DNA of 64,000 nt. It comes from Rhizopus arrhizus (Eukaryota > Mucoromycota > Mucoromycetes > Mucorales > Rhizopodaceae). The position numbers were made by a program, and so were the translations under genes. Location: contig JAKZZE010000012.1 in assembly GCA_024220505.1 (NCBI GenBank), positions 62,001-126,000 on the forward strand. The letters are read 5' to 3'. Positions 34,276-47,021 of the stretch are shown here, one piece after another (within the stretch, counting starts at the first letter, position 1; every line of letters begins with the position of its first letter). The notes below the pieces were generated by a model. It saw only the letters and a list, made by a program, of their open reading frames with translations, ran no database searches and was not told the origin of the DNA.

Positions 34276-35358
34276 ATGACTAAATTATTTGAACCCATCA
34301 ATATCGGTAAAAACAAACTTCAACACCGTGTTGTCCTTGCACCTTTGACTCGTTTCAGAGCTACTTTGGAGGCCGTACCTACTGAACTCATGGTCGAGTA
34401 CTACAAACAAAGAGCTTCACCCGGAGGTCTGTTGATCACTGAAGCCACTTTCATCGACAGACTTGCTGGTGGTTATCCTCGTGCTCCTGGCATCTACACC
34501 AAAGAACAAATCGAAGGATGGAAAAAGGTGACAGAGGCTGTTCATCAAAAGGGAGGTATTATCTACTTGCAACTTTGGCATATTGGTCGAGCCAACTTAT
34601 CAAAGCTCAACCCTAACAACGAACAAGTCGTGTCAGCCTCTGCTATTGCTATCCCAGGAAAGAACATAATGGGCGAAGATCATGAAGTTCCTCGTCCTTT
34701 GGAAGTCCATGAGATCAAGGAGATCGTGCAACAATACAAGAGAGCTGCTCTCTATGCGGTTGAAGCTGGCTTTGATGGTGTAGAGATTCATAATGCGAAT
34801 GGTTACCTCTTAGACCAATTTGTCAACTCTGACTCCAATCAACGTACAGATGAATATGGTGGATCGGTTGAAAACAGAGCACGTTTCTCTCTGGAGGTTG
34901 TGGATGCTGTTGTGGATGCCATTGGTCCTGAACGTACCGCTATCCGATTCTCTCCTGGTGGTTCATTCCAAGGTATGGGAGATGAAGATCCAGTCAAGAC
35001 ATGGAGCTATTTGACCTCTTCTCTTCAAGAAAAGCACAGTCAATTGGCTTATGTTCACTTTATCGAACCTCGTTCCAACTTCTTCACTGATGATGCCAAC
35101 ACTGCTGATAGTCTTGATCCTTTCCGTAAGCTCTGGAAGGGTCCCTTCATTACCGCTGGTGGTTTCTCAACGGCCATTAAGCATGCTGTGGATGTAGCTG
35201 AAAAAAATGGTGATCTGATTGCATTCGGAAGAAGTTTCATTGCAAACCCTGACCTTCCTGAAAGAATCAAGAAGGAAGTTGAACTCAACAAGTACAATAG
35301 AGATACCTTTTACACAAATGACGCTGTTGGATATACCGACTATCCCTTCCACAAATAA
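34276..35358 (+). CDS. OYE: Old Yellow Enzyme-type NADPH dehydrogenase (ene-reductase)
   Basis: A single exon encodes 360 residues. The N-terminus LFEPINIGKNKLQHRVVLAP binds FMN. The active-site pair His172 and Asn175 lie in VEIHNANGYLLDQFVN with Tyr177 as the expected proton donor; TDEYGGSVENRARF and [15 protein letters not shown] are further OYE signatures. FMN-dependent OYEs reduce activated C=C bonds of enones with NADPH, often in stress or oxylipin metabolism. Codon use is more GC-rich at third positions than in neighbours, as in a highly expressed gene. The last 137 bp before the tail are repeated exactly at 37345-37481. Confidence 0.96.
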   Translation: MTKLFEPINIGKNKLQHRVVLAPLTRFRATLEAVPTELMVEYYKQRASPGGLLITEATFIDRLAGGYPRAPGIYTKEQIEGWKKVTEAVHQKGGIIYLQLWHIGRANLSKLNPNNEQVVSASAIAIPGKNIMGEDHEVPRPLEVHEIKEIVQQYKRAALYAVEAGFDGVEIHNANGYLLDQFVNSDSNQRTDEYGGSVENRARFSLEVVDAVVDAIGPERTAIRFSPGGSFQGMGDEDPVKTWSYLTSSLQEKHSQLAYVHFIEPRSNFFTDDANTADSLDPFRKLWKGPFITAGGFSTAIKHAVDVAEKNGDLIAFGRSFIANPDLPERIKKEVELNKYNRDTFYTNDAVGYTDYPFHK

Positions 35359-35689
35359 ACATTTTTCAAGAATTAGATAGATTATTATTATGGCTGGCTA
35401 AATTATTTTCATTCAATAAAACATAGAATAGTGTAGGCTTTCTTACCTATTTAACAAACAAACCTTAAAACAAATTAAAAGTTATAGCGAGTACATAAAA
35501 TGCATTTCAAGATTTTCATGATCAGCAGCATTATGTCTAATGATCTAGATATATACTTTATTTAGAAATTATTAGCATACAATTAAACAGGTCTTTTATC
35601 TAAAAAATTAAAAAAGCGAAAGAGATAGTAGCGTCTAAAATACATTGAATTGCCCGCGCCAGATCAATAAAGTAAGAGGAAAACTAAAA
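35359..35689. other. Short intergenic stretch downstream of OYE
   Basis: AT-rich 3' flank of OYE; nothing further is seen before the LINE relic begins. Confidence 0.5.
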
Positions 35690-37250
35690 CACCTTTTGGG
35701 CATAAAGGTAAAAATGTAGATGTAATGGATAATGCTTGAAGTACTTGAAACTAATTCTGGGGTAATCACTAAGAGTTCAGTATCAAGTCCTAAAGGGATA
35801 GTTGGGATCTTTTCATGGGCTAAGCGATCGAGTTCATGTAGTAATGTAGCCTTGGGATTTTGAGCTTGCCAAGAAACCATGCAAGTCTTGGTTTAGGTGT
35901 TAGGAAGGGACTAGTGTCCCTTGCTTGATAGGTAAGGAAGATTAGCTTGTGCTCCAAATTTAGGGAAAGTTCATCCCATAACATTGTACAAGGCTTTGTG
36001 AGTTCCACAGCGCTCATAAAGAGATCAATAATACCACTGCCCTGATGGTTCATGAATGTAGGCTGACCGTAACTCAGGCGATTTTTCCATAAAATGATAT
36101 AGTTTCTCTGTAACTAATTATAAAGTCGCATCCCTCGAAGATTGTTGCAACAATCACTTGTGAATGTTCCCATCCGAGCATTAAAGCCACTGTATGCAAT
36201 TATTTGGTCGGTGTACATTAATTTTAAGGATCGAGCACAGTCATAGCCGTATTGCTATCTAACAAAGAGGGAAGATAGGCATAGTGTATTAATGTATTAG
36301 TTACAGTAAAGAGAGTTTATAATGGGTGAGCAATGAGTAGTCCGAAGATAGATAATGAACGTGATACATACAGGAGAAGGCTGACAAGAAGAGGAGGACC
36401 TTGCCTGATTATTTGAGAGGGGTTCGAAGGGTATATCACAAGTGTATCATTGTTTTTCAGTGAATAGGATATTTGTAAGATGATGCTAACCGTATCTCTG
36501 TTAGTAAAATGATTGCTGAGGGAATTAGCTAGTTCTAGAAGAGTTGATACTACATGCCTAGATAATTCTGCGACACTAAAGAGTGTAATGGTAAAATGTA
36601 TTATTATGCTTTTAAGCTAGCATTTGTGTTGAATGTGCTTAGTTGCTGAGAGTCGATACCGGAGACTTCATGTTCATTGACGGTTCTCATCACATCATCG
36701 TCTGAGCAGAAGATTTTATTTATAATGCTATTTACGTCAGCATGTTTAGAAGACAAATTTGTCTTGATAATTGTTTTCCTGATCCATCTTTTTTTTTAAA
36801 AAAAATGGTGAACCATAGCATGTTTCACAGGGACGCGCATGAGCCGTAAGACGCGCTCCATACGGTTACAGTGGCACATCAGAACGAGATTTTCTCGTTT
36901 TTACTGAGATATATTAGTATTCGCAAGGATCAAAGTTATCTTTAATCATGACCTTGAATCGCTTGAATTGTTCCTAAAGTTCCGATTCATAATCGTTGTA
37001 TATCAGCAGATCCACAATATTCCCATCATGGTAATGTATGTCAAGGATATTACTTTTGTTACTATCTAGCCTACGCAAGCGGAAGTGAAGCCGGGCGATG
37101 AAAACTCTGGCTTTAGTTGGAATATAGATATACTTGAAGCCTTGGTAAGCAGAAGATGATTGTAAAAATCGAGTAGGCGCTTCTTGTTGTTGAAGTCGTC
37201 ATTGGGCATAATATACTAGTAGAATGTCTTTGAAGTGCTGAGCTTGAGCC
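35690..37250 (-). mobile_element. Decayed LINE relic (ORF1 end and ORF2 endonuclease)
   Basis: On the minus strand, an ORF1-like piece (about 37220-36930: FKYIYIPTKARVFIARLHF, SNILDIHYHDGNIVDLLIY) is followed by degraded sequence and then an endonuclease piece (about 36230-35900: GFNARMGTFTSDCCNNLRG, LSYGQPTFMNHQGSGIIDL, LNLEHKLIFLTYQ). These are the central and C-terminal motifs of the LINE APE-like nuclease, with His in the catalytic EHK/DHK position. Stops and shifts are frequent. The element differs in sequence from the LINE at the window start and fills the gap between the two OYE copies. Confidence 0.65.
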
Positions 37251-37290
37251 GGTTGGTGCCGAGGAGAACTGTTGATATCATTGGTATTAG

Positions 37291-37524
<234 letters not shown>

Positions 37525-37669
37525 ATACAAACATATGTAACTTTTCTCTGATTTAGAAAATTATTGCAATTTAAAATAATATGTTTTCTGTATTTTTCAT
37601 TTTCATTATCAGGCTAATAAAGAAAAAAGAGAGAGAAAGAGAAAAAGCATTTTTGTTAGTATTTACAAT

Positions 37670-40580
37670 TTATTGGATGATGGTATGTATTCTTTTAGTA
37701 ATGGATGCAATAATATCCTGATTAGTTTGTGCCCATGTTTTAAGCGCCTTTAATCCTTGGTTCATATATTCCGCCGAACTCTTCAAGACGAGCTCACTTT
37801 CATCTGTCGTCCTTAAGCAGGTAATGTCGTATTTGGGATCATGAAGTTCAAACCTCAAATTAGCTAACCCAATTATTTGACCTTTTGAAGGTAGCTGTAC
37901 AGGCAAACGAAGGTCAATTTGACAAATGGATTGACTTTGGTCTGTCACCAATACTCTTTGTCTCCATAATTTCCTTCCGTGGTTCTGCTCAAGTTTTGCA
38001 GGCCCAGTCTCTAGACTCGCATAGTTAGTCTCTTGCTATTCATAAAATTGTACAAGGCTTACGTAGAATTAAAATAACCAAATCAAAATCAAGAAAAGGA
38101 TCTTGCTGATGAATATGTGAGCAGAGGGTAACATGCCGTGGTACATAGCAGGGAGGCTTTTTCTCAGCGACAACGGGTTCCCAACGCGTCATTCGTGTTG
38201 TCTTGAAGTGAAGGCCCGGGTATTTCTTATTGTTTGGGTGATAAGGCATGACAAAGAACACTCTGTATCGACTGCCCTCTGTAATATCCATATGATTGAG
38301 CTCATTTGCATTTGACAGCAACAAGGTAGCCCACTGCTGCTGTTGTTCAGATGAACAATAATCACAGACACGTATCTTAAAATACCCAGACACTCTGCGT
38401 TCTTCCATATTTGTTCGCACTTTAGTACTATGCGCTGTACTTCCACTAAAATTATGAGGGGCTAGGTTTGACACAGACAGAGAACCTCGCTGAACTTCTT
38501 CTTCTCTTGCTGTCCTTGTAATAGTGTTACCATTCGATAGGTTTTCCTTGTAGAGCATTGGAAATTTACGGCATACAATAATATCAAGAGCAGTGATCAT
38601 ACCACCATCATCAAAAATTTCAGACAAACTTCTGATAATGTATTTTCTAGGATGATAGCCCAATCGAGTATCCCATCCAGCAGGTAGGCAGCTATTCGCT
38701 GATAAAGAGAGTAATCTGTCACTACCTGACTCCAAGGATAACTTAGCTGTACGGTCACCTACTAATTGTGCTCCACATATAGACAATTTAAGGCCTATTC
38801 TCAATCTCTTGTTTGTAATAGCGCGCTCCATTCTCAAATCAATACAAGCAGGTATTTGGTACCAACCATCCGTGAGTTGTAGTCGATATTTGGAAGCTGC
38901 AAAAAAAAAAAAAAAAAAAAAAAAAAATGTTAATACAAAATATACAAAGTGAAATATAGTATTTTTACATGTGTTATAAAATACTGGAGTATTGATTTCA
39001 ATAATATCAGAAACAGCCAAAATCATATGCTTAGCAGCAATATCATCCTGCTCTAATATTTTTTTTAATACTGGTCGATGCCCTTGATTGATTTCCCTTT
39101 CGTATCTATACAGCAATTGACGCAGAATTGTCTCTGGCTTCCAATCTTTTAAAAACACGTCTGGATAGGATCGAACCTGACAGGCTAGTTTCCATACAAT
39201 CAAGCCGTAATGATTTTCGACCCAGGCCAAAGATAATCTATTGGGCAATGCACCTGCATCAATTAATTCTTTATGCGCCTGCTTTATTCCCCAAATTCCA
39301 TTAAATATGTATTTTCTGGATGTTGAGCTTGTCATATCAATAATATCATAAGGTCTTGGTAATATATGTTAAAGAAAACCTTTTTCTTTCTTTCCAATTT
39401 TTCTGCAACTTACATATTTTTAGATAAAAGCTGTTGTCTTGTATACTGTTGGGGCTTTCCCAAAGAAGAAAGCTTTCTTCGGTTGCTGGGTACTATAACA
39501 AAAAAAAAAAATCAAAAGAAAGTTAATTTATAATTCTAATCTGTCGTCACCTTTCAAATCAAAAACAGGCAAGCCTCGCGTTTGCTGGATGTTTCTATTT
39601 CCGATTGCAGCTTTTGTTAATTCAATATTAGATCGAATAATGGGTGACTTAAAAGGTTTGACTTTCTGCAATGTAGATTGCTTATACCGCTTTACCATCG
39701 TATTAACATTGGAGATATCTTGCAATCCTCTTTTTTTTTTGGGCTCATTTTCTCGATCACGCTTTGTACCCTCTTTTGGTTCTTTGAGTAAAGTTGCACC
39801 CCATTTGGTAGCTTCTTCTTTCGATGCAGTCAAGGACTTGCCTGATGCTGTTGTAAACATTGTATTCACGCGAGCTTTTTCATTGGTGCTTTCTTCTAGT
39901 AGTAAAGTCTTTGCTTTTTCTACCGCTTCCTTTGAAATGGGCTTCAACTGTTTTCCTGATGCTGTTTTGAAACCCGAGAAAGTAACAGGGGGATCGTTTT
40001 TCGCTAGCAATAACTCGTCATTGTTTGCCGGTGGCGAATTGCTATTTATTGATGAATCATCATTTGCAGGCGTTGGATTACTGTTACTCATTGGAAAGTT
40101 GTCTAATGGCTCTTCATTCAACAGAGCACGGGCCCTTCGTGTCGCTTCCTCTGATACAGGTTTCAGTTCTTTACCACTTGCAGTCTTAAATCCAAACAAT
40201 GTCAAGTCCAAAGATTCTTTTTGCTTTTTATTTTCTTCATTTGAAGAGCTACAGTCACTCAAATTAAAAAAGGCATCGTCGTCAAATTCTCCCCACATTT
40301 CTTCTTCCTGTTCTTCTGGTGTAGAAATAGGTGTTACTACTGGTTTGTATATAGGTTGTGAAGTCATAGGGATATTCAAAAGTTCGTCAAGAAATACATC
40401 AAAGGCGGCTTTAGAAGAACTTGTGGTGGTAGTCGTAGCCGTAGTAGATTGTGATTGAGAAATCGCGCTTTCTTTATTTTCTTCAGTATTCTATATAATA
40501 AAGACTTAGTGAAATGCTTTGAAATGGTTTGCTCTTATTACAATCTCCAAGATATCAAACAAGTCATCTTGTAAAGACAT
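37670..40580 (-). CDS. BRCA2: BRCA2 homologue (Rad51 mediator) with three BRC repeats
   Basis: Six exons (40580-40542, 40490-39551, 39492-39414, 39354-38969, 38896-38063, 38010-37670) encode 872 residues. BRC repeats that bind Rad51 lie at about 111-140 (LFGFKTASGKELKP), 184-212 (FSGFKTASGKQLKP) and 225-250 (FTTASGKSLTA). An acidic-aromatic patch (EEEMWGEFDDDAFFNL) precedes them and a basic NLS-like stretch follows. Then come the helical domain (WVENHYGLIVWKLACQ, DDIAAKHMILAVSDII), OB1 (LTDGWYQIPACIDLR), OB2 (GYFKIRVCDYC) and OB3 (GQIIGLANLRFELHDPKYDI). The OB2 Tower is absent or vestigial. It should load Rad51 on ssDNA with Dss1 in the nucleus. The last intron uses branch ACTAAC. Confidence 0.93.
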
Positions 40581-41589
40581 AATTCTATAACAAAAAGAAA
40601 AGAGTTGGATATTACCCAGGAAACACTTTTTTTAAAAAAAAAAAATAAGTGACTGCGTGAAGCATAAAAAACAATAATTCTAATGCCAACTTTAATATCA
40701 CTCGAGCACCACATAAACATAGGAAATTAAAGTAATAAAGGCATTTGATATACATTTCATCTTCAGAATGATTGAATGTAAGCAGCGAGCTATACGAATA
40801 ATGCTTTTATTAAACTGCATAATTGGCCATCATATTATATGCCTAAAATTCAGATTATCTTCTTCCATGTAGTTTCAATCTGTCACAGTGCAAAGGAGCT
40901 CAATAACTAACACTACATGCTCGTAATTCAACAGAAGACATTATTCTACCCAAATATTTGTAAAATGCTCTATCCATCAATTAAAAGTTCAGGTTTTATT
41001 TATGTATGATGCTTCAATAATACCACAATGACAGATACATCATGGTGTCTACAAAGCGTAAAAATCTTCTCACATCCATCTCATTAGCCAAAGTATGATG
41101 AAATAAGAGAATAAACATGAACCAAATCTTAAAATGGCACTCGCCTTCAATTTTTTTTTCGAAGGTAGCATTCTTTTAAAGATTACTGTTTATTTAAATT
41201 AAAAGCTTCTTTTAAGCTTCATCTTAAATTTCGTTTCTTTATCAAACATGATGAGGAAAAAGGATAAAGAAAAAAATGAAAGGGCAACGACAACTTGTAA
41301 AAATATAAATACTTCAAATGATGCATTTTAAACTCAACGCGTTTAAAGAGCAGATTCAAATTAAGCTTTTACAGACAAAAGCAATTGAATAATACATTTA
41401 AACAAGATATTTTATTTAAAGGCTCAAATGAGTATGCGGTATTTCAGGACACCATAATTGCATAAGCTAGATCAAATGAGATGTAAAAGAAGCTAAAAAT
41501 CCCTTATGAGAGCAAGGGAAAAAGAAGAAGAAGAAAAAGTAAATGAGTAATGAGGAAAAGACGCGTGATAGACATCAATGTGAGTTAGG
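40581..41589. other. AT-rich intergenic region
   Basis: The BRCA2 promoter side of the region. No gene, RNA or repeat was recognised. Confidence 0.5.
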
Positions 41590-41811
41590 CTAACTCTGTT
41601 TGATGCATCCACGTGTATTATCTTTGGGGTCTTCTGTACTATCTTCTGAACTGACAACCCGTTCTTCTTGACGATGAACTGTTCCTACCAATCTAGTTCT
41701 TGCAGGCTTGTAGAGGACAATTTGCATGTTGTTTCCCTGCACTGATTCGATATGCTCAACGTTTTTTATAAGTCTCTTGGTATATATCGGACGTGGTCTT
41801 CGAGGATGTAA
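41590..41811 (-). CDS. Candidate terminal exon of an unidentified gene
   Basis: A 74-codon stop-terminated frame begins exactly at a good acceptor (AATTAG at 41812-41817) and reads LHPRRPRPIYTKRLIKNV, VEHIESVQGNNMQIVLYKP, ARTRLVGTVHRQEERVV, then an acidic tail. It is richer in GC and charged residues than its surroundings, as real exons here are. I found no convincing upstream exon or start; an internal Met gives 46 residues. It could be the 3' end of a small gene or a pseudogene. Confidence 0.3.
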   Translation of the reverse strand, partial: LHPRRPRPIYTKRLIKNVEHIESVQGNNMQIVLYKPARTRLVGTVHRQEERVVSSEDSTEDPKDNTRGCIKQS

Positions 41812-42289
41812 CTAATTATTACATGTATATGGATCTCAAACCGCCCGAAAAACCAGTAAAAGCGAAGCAAGAGAAAGAAAATTCAGTAAACGACTGACAA
41901 ATGGCCTATGAGAACAGTGAACCAGATAGAACTTACAGATCTGAAATGGAGTGAATGAAGATTACGCAAAAAAAAAAATGAACAACAGCAATTACACAAA
42001 ATCAACTCAGCAGTACCACTCTGATTCTTTATAAAAACCCCTTTGAATTTTACCTTGTTTTATCCTTCAAAAACTACTCATATAGTTTACACAAAAGAGT
42101 ATTTCTATATTTTGCTTGAAAAAGACAGAGAACGTAAGAACCATTATAAATTATAAAGTGTATGCTTGTTAATCGTATCAATAAAAAGTGCTGTTTAAAG
42201 ACATAAATAAAATAAATTATCATCAAAACATTTTAGATCCTACAAATCTGGTATTGAAAATCATTTTTTATTTACTAGATTTATGGGAA

Positions 42290-43222
42290 AAACCTGAGTG
42301 TTCGAGCCACAACTAAGAAACTCAAAATCCTCAGAGTACGGCGCAAACTTAGAAGAAGGCTGACCAAGCTGTAGATGAAGAAATGGAAATGAGAAAGCCG
42401 GGAACTGGCAAAAAAGTTGGGAGGTCATCTGCTTTTTACAGAAAAGCACAAAGGTTTTCTGATCAAGTTGATTGATGATAAACCGTCTTCAGCATTGGAT
42501 GGAGTGATGGAAGACTTTACAACCCAGTTCGCCAGTTCATAAATTAAGAAATCAACACTTCATGAATTCGTTACAAAGAAGTACAGTATGAAGCTAAAAA
42601 GGGCTTATTCTCACGCCGCTGAAAGAAATAGTCCTGAAAAAATTGAGGAGCGATAGAACGAGAGGAGACTGATATGGACTGTATGAGTAATTGTGTATTC
42701 ATTGACGAAGCAGTATTTCATATCAATATGATGCCTCTTGTTGCTTGATCTAAAAAAAGGAGAAAAAGTTGTGGTTGTTGTACCTAAAACAAGAGCAAAA
42801 ACTATTACCATACTCGGGGCTATTAGTAAACATTCAAGTAAGACACCCAAAAGGTCAGGCTCCAAATAATAATAACAAAAAAGCTGGCAGATCGTTGATG
42901 GCACCAAAAAAAAAAAAAAAAAAGCAAAGGGTGATATAGTTACTGGACACTACTTCAATTTCGTTGTTGGCTGTATGGATATCATGGACCGTCATTCTGA
43001 ATTCAAAGATCATTATATTAGATAAAGCTCCAATTCATAAGCATGCGGATATAAAGAGGTATATTGAGAGCAGTGAATATCGTTGAGTATATCCTTCTTC
43101 TTATTCCCCTGAGTTAAACTCTGTCCAACAACTTTGGTCGGTGTTTAAGAGCAAACTTAAGTGAGAGAAATTGTTACATAAAGAAACAATGACCGCAAGG
43201 ATCTTGGATTCTTGCAAATAAA
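42290..43222 (+). pseudogene. Decayed Tc1/mariner-type transposase
   Basis: Fragments in order are LFTEKHKGFLIKLIDDKPSS, STLHEFVTKKYSMKLKRA, ERNSPEKIEE, NCVFIDEAVFHINMM (first Asp), VVVPKTRAKTITILGAIS, DKAPIHKHADIKRYIE (second site) and YSPELNSVQQLWSVFKSK, where the catalytic Glu is replaced by Gln. Frameshifts and stops are frequent, and an A run sits inside at 42906-42922. It is most like the relic at 32.2-33.5 kb. Confidence 0.75.
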
Positions 43223-44080
43223 ACCCTCATGGGTGATTTTTGAAGTTTTTATAACTAATCTTTGTCTAGATTCGATGGCTGTAAGAATTGTAAACCCATT
43301 TGGTGTTTCATTCACTTTGTTCACTATTAATAAGCGAAATTTATTTTTTGTGAACGAATGATTTCCGGATATAGTGTACGTTATTCAGTAAAGGTATCAA
43401 GAAGATTTTAAAGCAGCCAGTGCCGAAAAGTAATACGGTAAGTTATTACAAAAAGAGTATAGATTTATTGAAGAAGTAGGAATACAAATGATGTGATGAC
43501 ACCCATTAATCTTAATAGCAAATATGCACACAAAATCATTAGATTGAAATAAAATATGTACGCACAGTTGCTATCTTTTATGATCATTTATCACTTAATT
43601 CGTTCAATATTAAACGATGTCTGCAATTCATTTATTGATATTTAATGAGAAAATGGAAAAAGAAAGCGTTATCATTAATGAGCAATTAAATGCTGACTGA
43701 ATTATAAGATCTGCGCCTAAATTTATGTATAAAAAAAATTACAATTTTATTTATCAAATAGGACGCTATTGTTCATTATGAATGGCTAACATCACTTTTA
43801 TAAAAAAAATAGAATAAAATAAAAAACAAAATAAACGCTTAAGTGTAAAATCAAATAAAGACAAAAAAGCAAAAAAAAAAAAAGTAAACAAACATAAAAA
43901 AACTTTTGTGATATTGTTGTACAAAATGAGGAATTTCAAAAAAGAATTAAAGAGTGAGAGAAAAGAAGAGAGTGTAATTTTATCAAAGATCAAAATACTA
44001 ACCTGTTGTAAAGAGTCACATGAGTTATAAATAACTTTTTTCCTTTTCTTTTTCTTCTTCTTCTTCTTCTTATTTCTTTA
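43223..44080. other. AT-rich intergenic region, CTT repeat at its end
   Basis: No gene is supported. A (CTT)n-like pyrimidine tract at about 44049-44070 sits 10 bp before the methyltransferase ATG and is probably in its 5' leader. Confidence 0.5.
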
Positions 44081-45278
44081 ATGGGAACCAAAATATCAAT
44101 TCCACACAGCGTCATACAATCCCCGAAAAAGAGGAATTCGCAAACAATACAACGTAAAGTAGAAGTGAAAGAGATGCCTTCACGTGCATCTACTTCAACA
44201 ATGGATCCTTCTTTGTTATGCTTTAGTGCACATCAAAAGAATACAGCTGATCGAATGATGAGTGTACCTTAAAGTATAAGAATTAAAATACAATGACTAA
44301 CACACAATAGAATCATTTTGCACTGAATGCCTTATTTGAAGGGTAACGAAATAATGAGGGATATTTCAAATAATAACAATTACAATAGAAATACTTTACC
44401 GATCATTAAAAAAGACGTCGATTTCAATTCAAATACAACAAAAGTATTAGATATCGGATGTGGCCCTGGTAGTTGGGTTATGGTAATTAGTAACTTAGCA
44501 ATACATTATACTAACATATATAGGACATGGCAACTGAATATCCAAATACTCATTTCATTGGTATCGATCAATTACCGCTCTTTCCTCAAGACATTCGACC
44601 TGCTAATGTAACCTTTAGACAATCAGATGTATTGGCAGGTCTACCATTTGAAGATAATTCATTTGATTTCATACAAATGAGACTATTCTTAGTTGCTTTT
44701 AATCGAACAAATTGGATTGATGCATTGAATGAGGTGTATCGTTTACTAAAACCAGGCGGATATGTACAGCTATTAGAAGCGCAACTCATGGTAAACTTAG
44801 TCAGTATGCTCTATAAATACTTATACATTCAAATAGGATGAAGGCGATGAAGTAATTGAAGAATATGTTGCAAAAAGTAGGATAACATATAAATATCATT
44901 TCATTTATTAATGCCTATTATATAGTTAGAACAATTATGGAATTCAATGACTTTGATCCTGAAATATGCGATAAACTAGACATTTTAATTGAAAAATCAG
45001 GATTTATTCTAAAGGATTTTACAAAGAAATCAGTCCCTCTTCGTAAGTTTATATTATTTAATACAATATATAATAACATTATATTAGAAAATCATGTACT
45101 TTCGGAAGAATTTATGTATATAGTAGACATCAGCGTGGAAGCCTGTAAGCAATTTATTATGGAAATCAATGATATGCATACAGAAGATGAATGGATTCAA
45201 TTCAAATCAATATATATAGCAAGTAGAAGATTGACTGATTCGGTTTTCACGGCAGCTGCTGGACAAAAGCCAACTTGA
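44081..45278 (+). CDS. SAM-dependent class I methyltransferase
   Basis: Six exons (44081-44263, 44311-44342, 44389-44482, 44524-44790, 44837-44876, 44926-45278) encode 322 residues. Two small exons (32 and 40 nt) are needed for the frame: they join NHFALNALFEG to NTLPIIKK, and EEYVAK to IRTIMEF. The class I signature is clear: motif I VLDIGCGPGSWVMDMA, then HFIGIDQLP, FDFIQMRLFL and motif LLKPGGYVQLLEA. Mucorales have expanded families of such enzymes with unknown small-molecule or protein substrates. The first ~60 residues are basic and disordered. Confidence 0.9.
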
Positions 45279-47021
45279 TCATACCCATACAATAGTCATA
45301 ATAAAATAAAAATAGATACTGTACAACGTATCCAACGTAGTAATTTTCTGTTAGGATTGTACAGTAACATGCAACAAAAAAGCAACGCCAAAAAAAACGC
45401 GTTTATTTTCCTTTATAAGTGAAATAATAGATACTTTATATAAAAGACAACTCATGGTCCTTTGATTGTTTATTTTGACAGATCTTTATCAGATCATTGC
45501 TCTGTTTGTATGGGCATCGAGAAGACTTTCCAAAAGTGGACATTAGTAAATTTAACTTTCATACGCCACGTGGATAAATAGGAATTATGACGTAAATAAA
45601 ATGACCTTTTTTTATATCCAAAGCCATTTGGTTATGGCAATTCCATTTATGTGGGCATAGATATTTTTTAGCTCACCTGTAACCTTGTAACCAAGAAGTA
45701 TTTGAATGGTTGCTGTTACTTGTCTTTTTTTTCCAATTGAAATTTAGAATTAGGTCAAACTCAGCTCAGTGTAAATTTAACCAATTGGAAGACGGTTACA
45801 CCGGTAACGTCACTGAGTGCCGAAACTCTATTTTTTTATAGAAACATGAACTTTTTTTTTTGGGGGAGGATAAAGCTATCAATCAAATAGGCGCATAAAG
45901 ATGTAATGAGTTTCTTAATACACGCGTTGAAGTGATTACTATTGCTTGTATATTTGCTTCATTTTATATGTAGATCAAATAAAGTTCAATTGTAGTGTTA
46001 CCTTGCTAGAAAAGTAAAATACTTTCTTCTTAAAAGCATTTATCTCATTGTGTATTTCAGAATCTTTTAAATCTCTCACAGAAATACATTCTCAATTACG
46101 TGATAATTGGAATACTCTGTAGCTTCTTTTACCCTTCCATTTTTAAATGAAAAGAATACCGTGAAACATGTAATCGTTGTAACAAATAGTATATTGGGAT
46201 CATAAAGCTATCTTTTCAAGATATAGCTGTTGCTTGTTAACTTTGCAAAAATTATTCATATTAAATATTACTTTTTTCTGCATTTCGTTTTATTATTTGC
46301 ATAAAATATAAATAGTAAAACATAGTTTGTGATGAAAGGGTTACTACAATACCGAAGACGAAAAATCTGGGAAAAGTTGTTAATGGTTTAATGTTGGTCT
46401 TCAATAGTATCGATGACACTTTATTGTCTGATAATTAATTGTATGTATCTTTTATGAATTTCTTTGACTTACAATTATTGAAAAAGATACAAAAATTATA
46501 GTCAGACAGTAATTGTTGAGGCAGTTTTATTTTACGTCCACTTTGACTTGTAACTACAAGAGGTCACCAAAATGATCATAAAATGCAGCATGGCTATCAT
46601 TTTATAATACGAAGAAAAAAAGGTTCCTATTTGAACAACGATCAAAAAGCTAGACTTTGCCAGATAATGTCTGTCTGGTAAAATCATATATTTTTTTTTA
46701 TTGTACTCATCTTAACATTACTGTCAATAAAAGAGTCACTTGTATGCTTTTTAGTAACCTTTATCTCCATATTTTTGAAGATAAACCACACTTGTTATTT
46801 ATCTTTAAATAAAGAACAGTATTTTTATATCTGTTGGCTGTTGTAGTCATATTTTTTGAAACTCGAAAATAGGTAGTTTTCTATAGCAAACTGCAAAATC
46901 TTTGTCTTTAAGTGCATGCACTTGAATCACTTGTTTCTACAGTCATGATATCTTCCCATACTGCTTTCTCTTCCTCTTTGTCTATTTCATTTTCATCATT
47001 GAGTATTCAAAGAGCTTATAA
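45279..47021. other. Long AT-rich region without a recognised gene
   Basis: About 1.7 kb with no frame of note on either strand and no RNA gene that I could recognise. Confidence 0.45.

Noticed and set aside
38011..38062. A 27-nt intron ending at GAATAG in BRCA2
   Set aside because: The next acceptor gives a 52-nt intron with a perfect ACTAAC branch site and an equally open frame, so the longer form is preferred.
39589..40458. 289-codon plus-strand ORF inside the BRCA2 locus
   Set aside because: It is fully antisense to BRCA2 exon 2, whose frame carries BRC repeats and proper splice sites. The plus-strand reading has no motif.
44262..44345. Apparent frameshift in the methyltransferase
   Set aside because: A 46-nt GT-AG intron at 44343-44388 explains it and restores the conserved frame.
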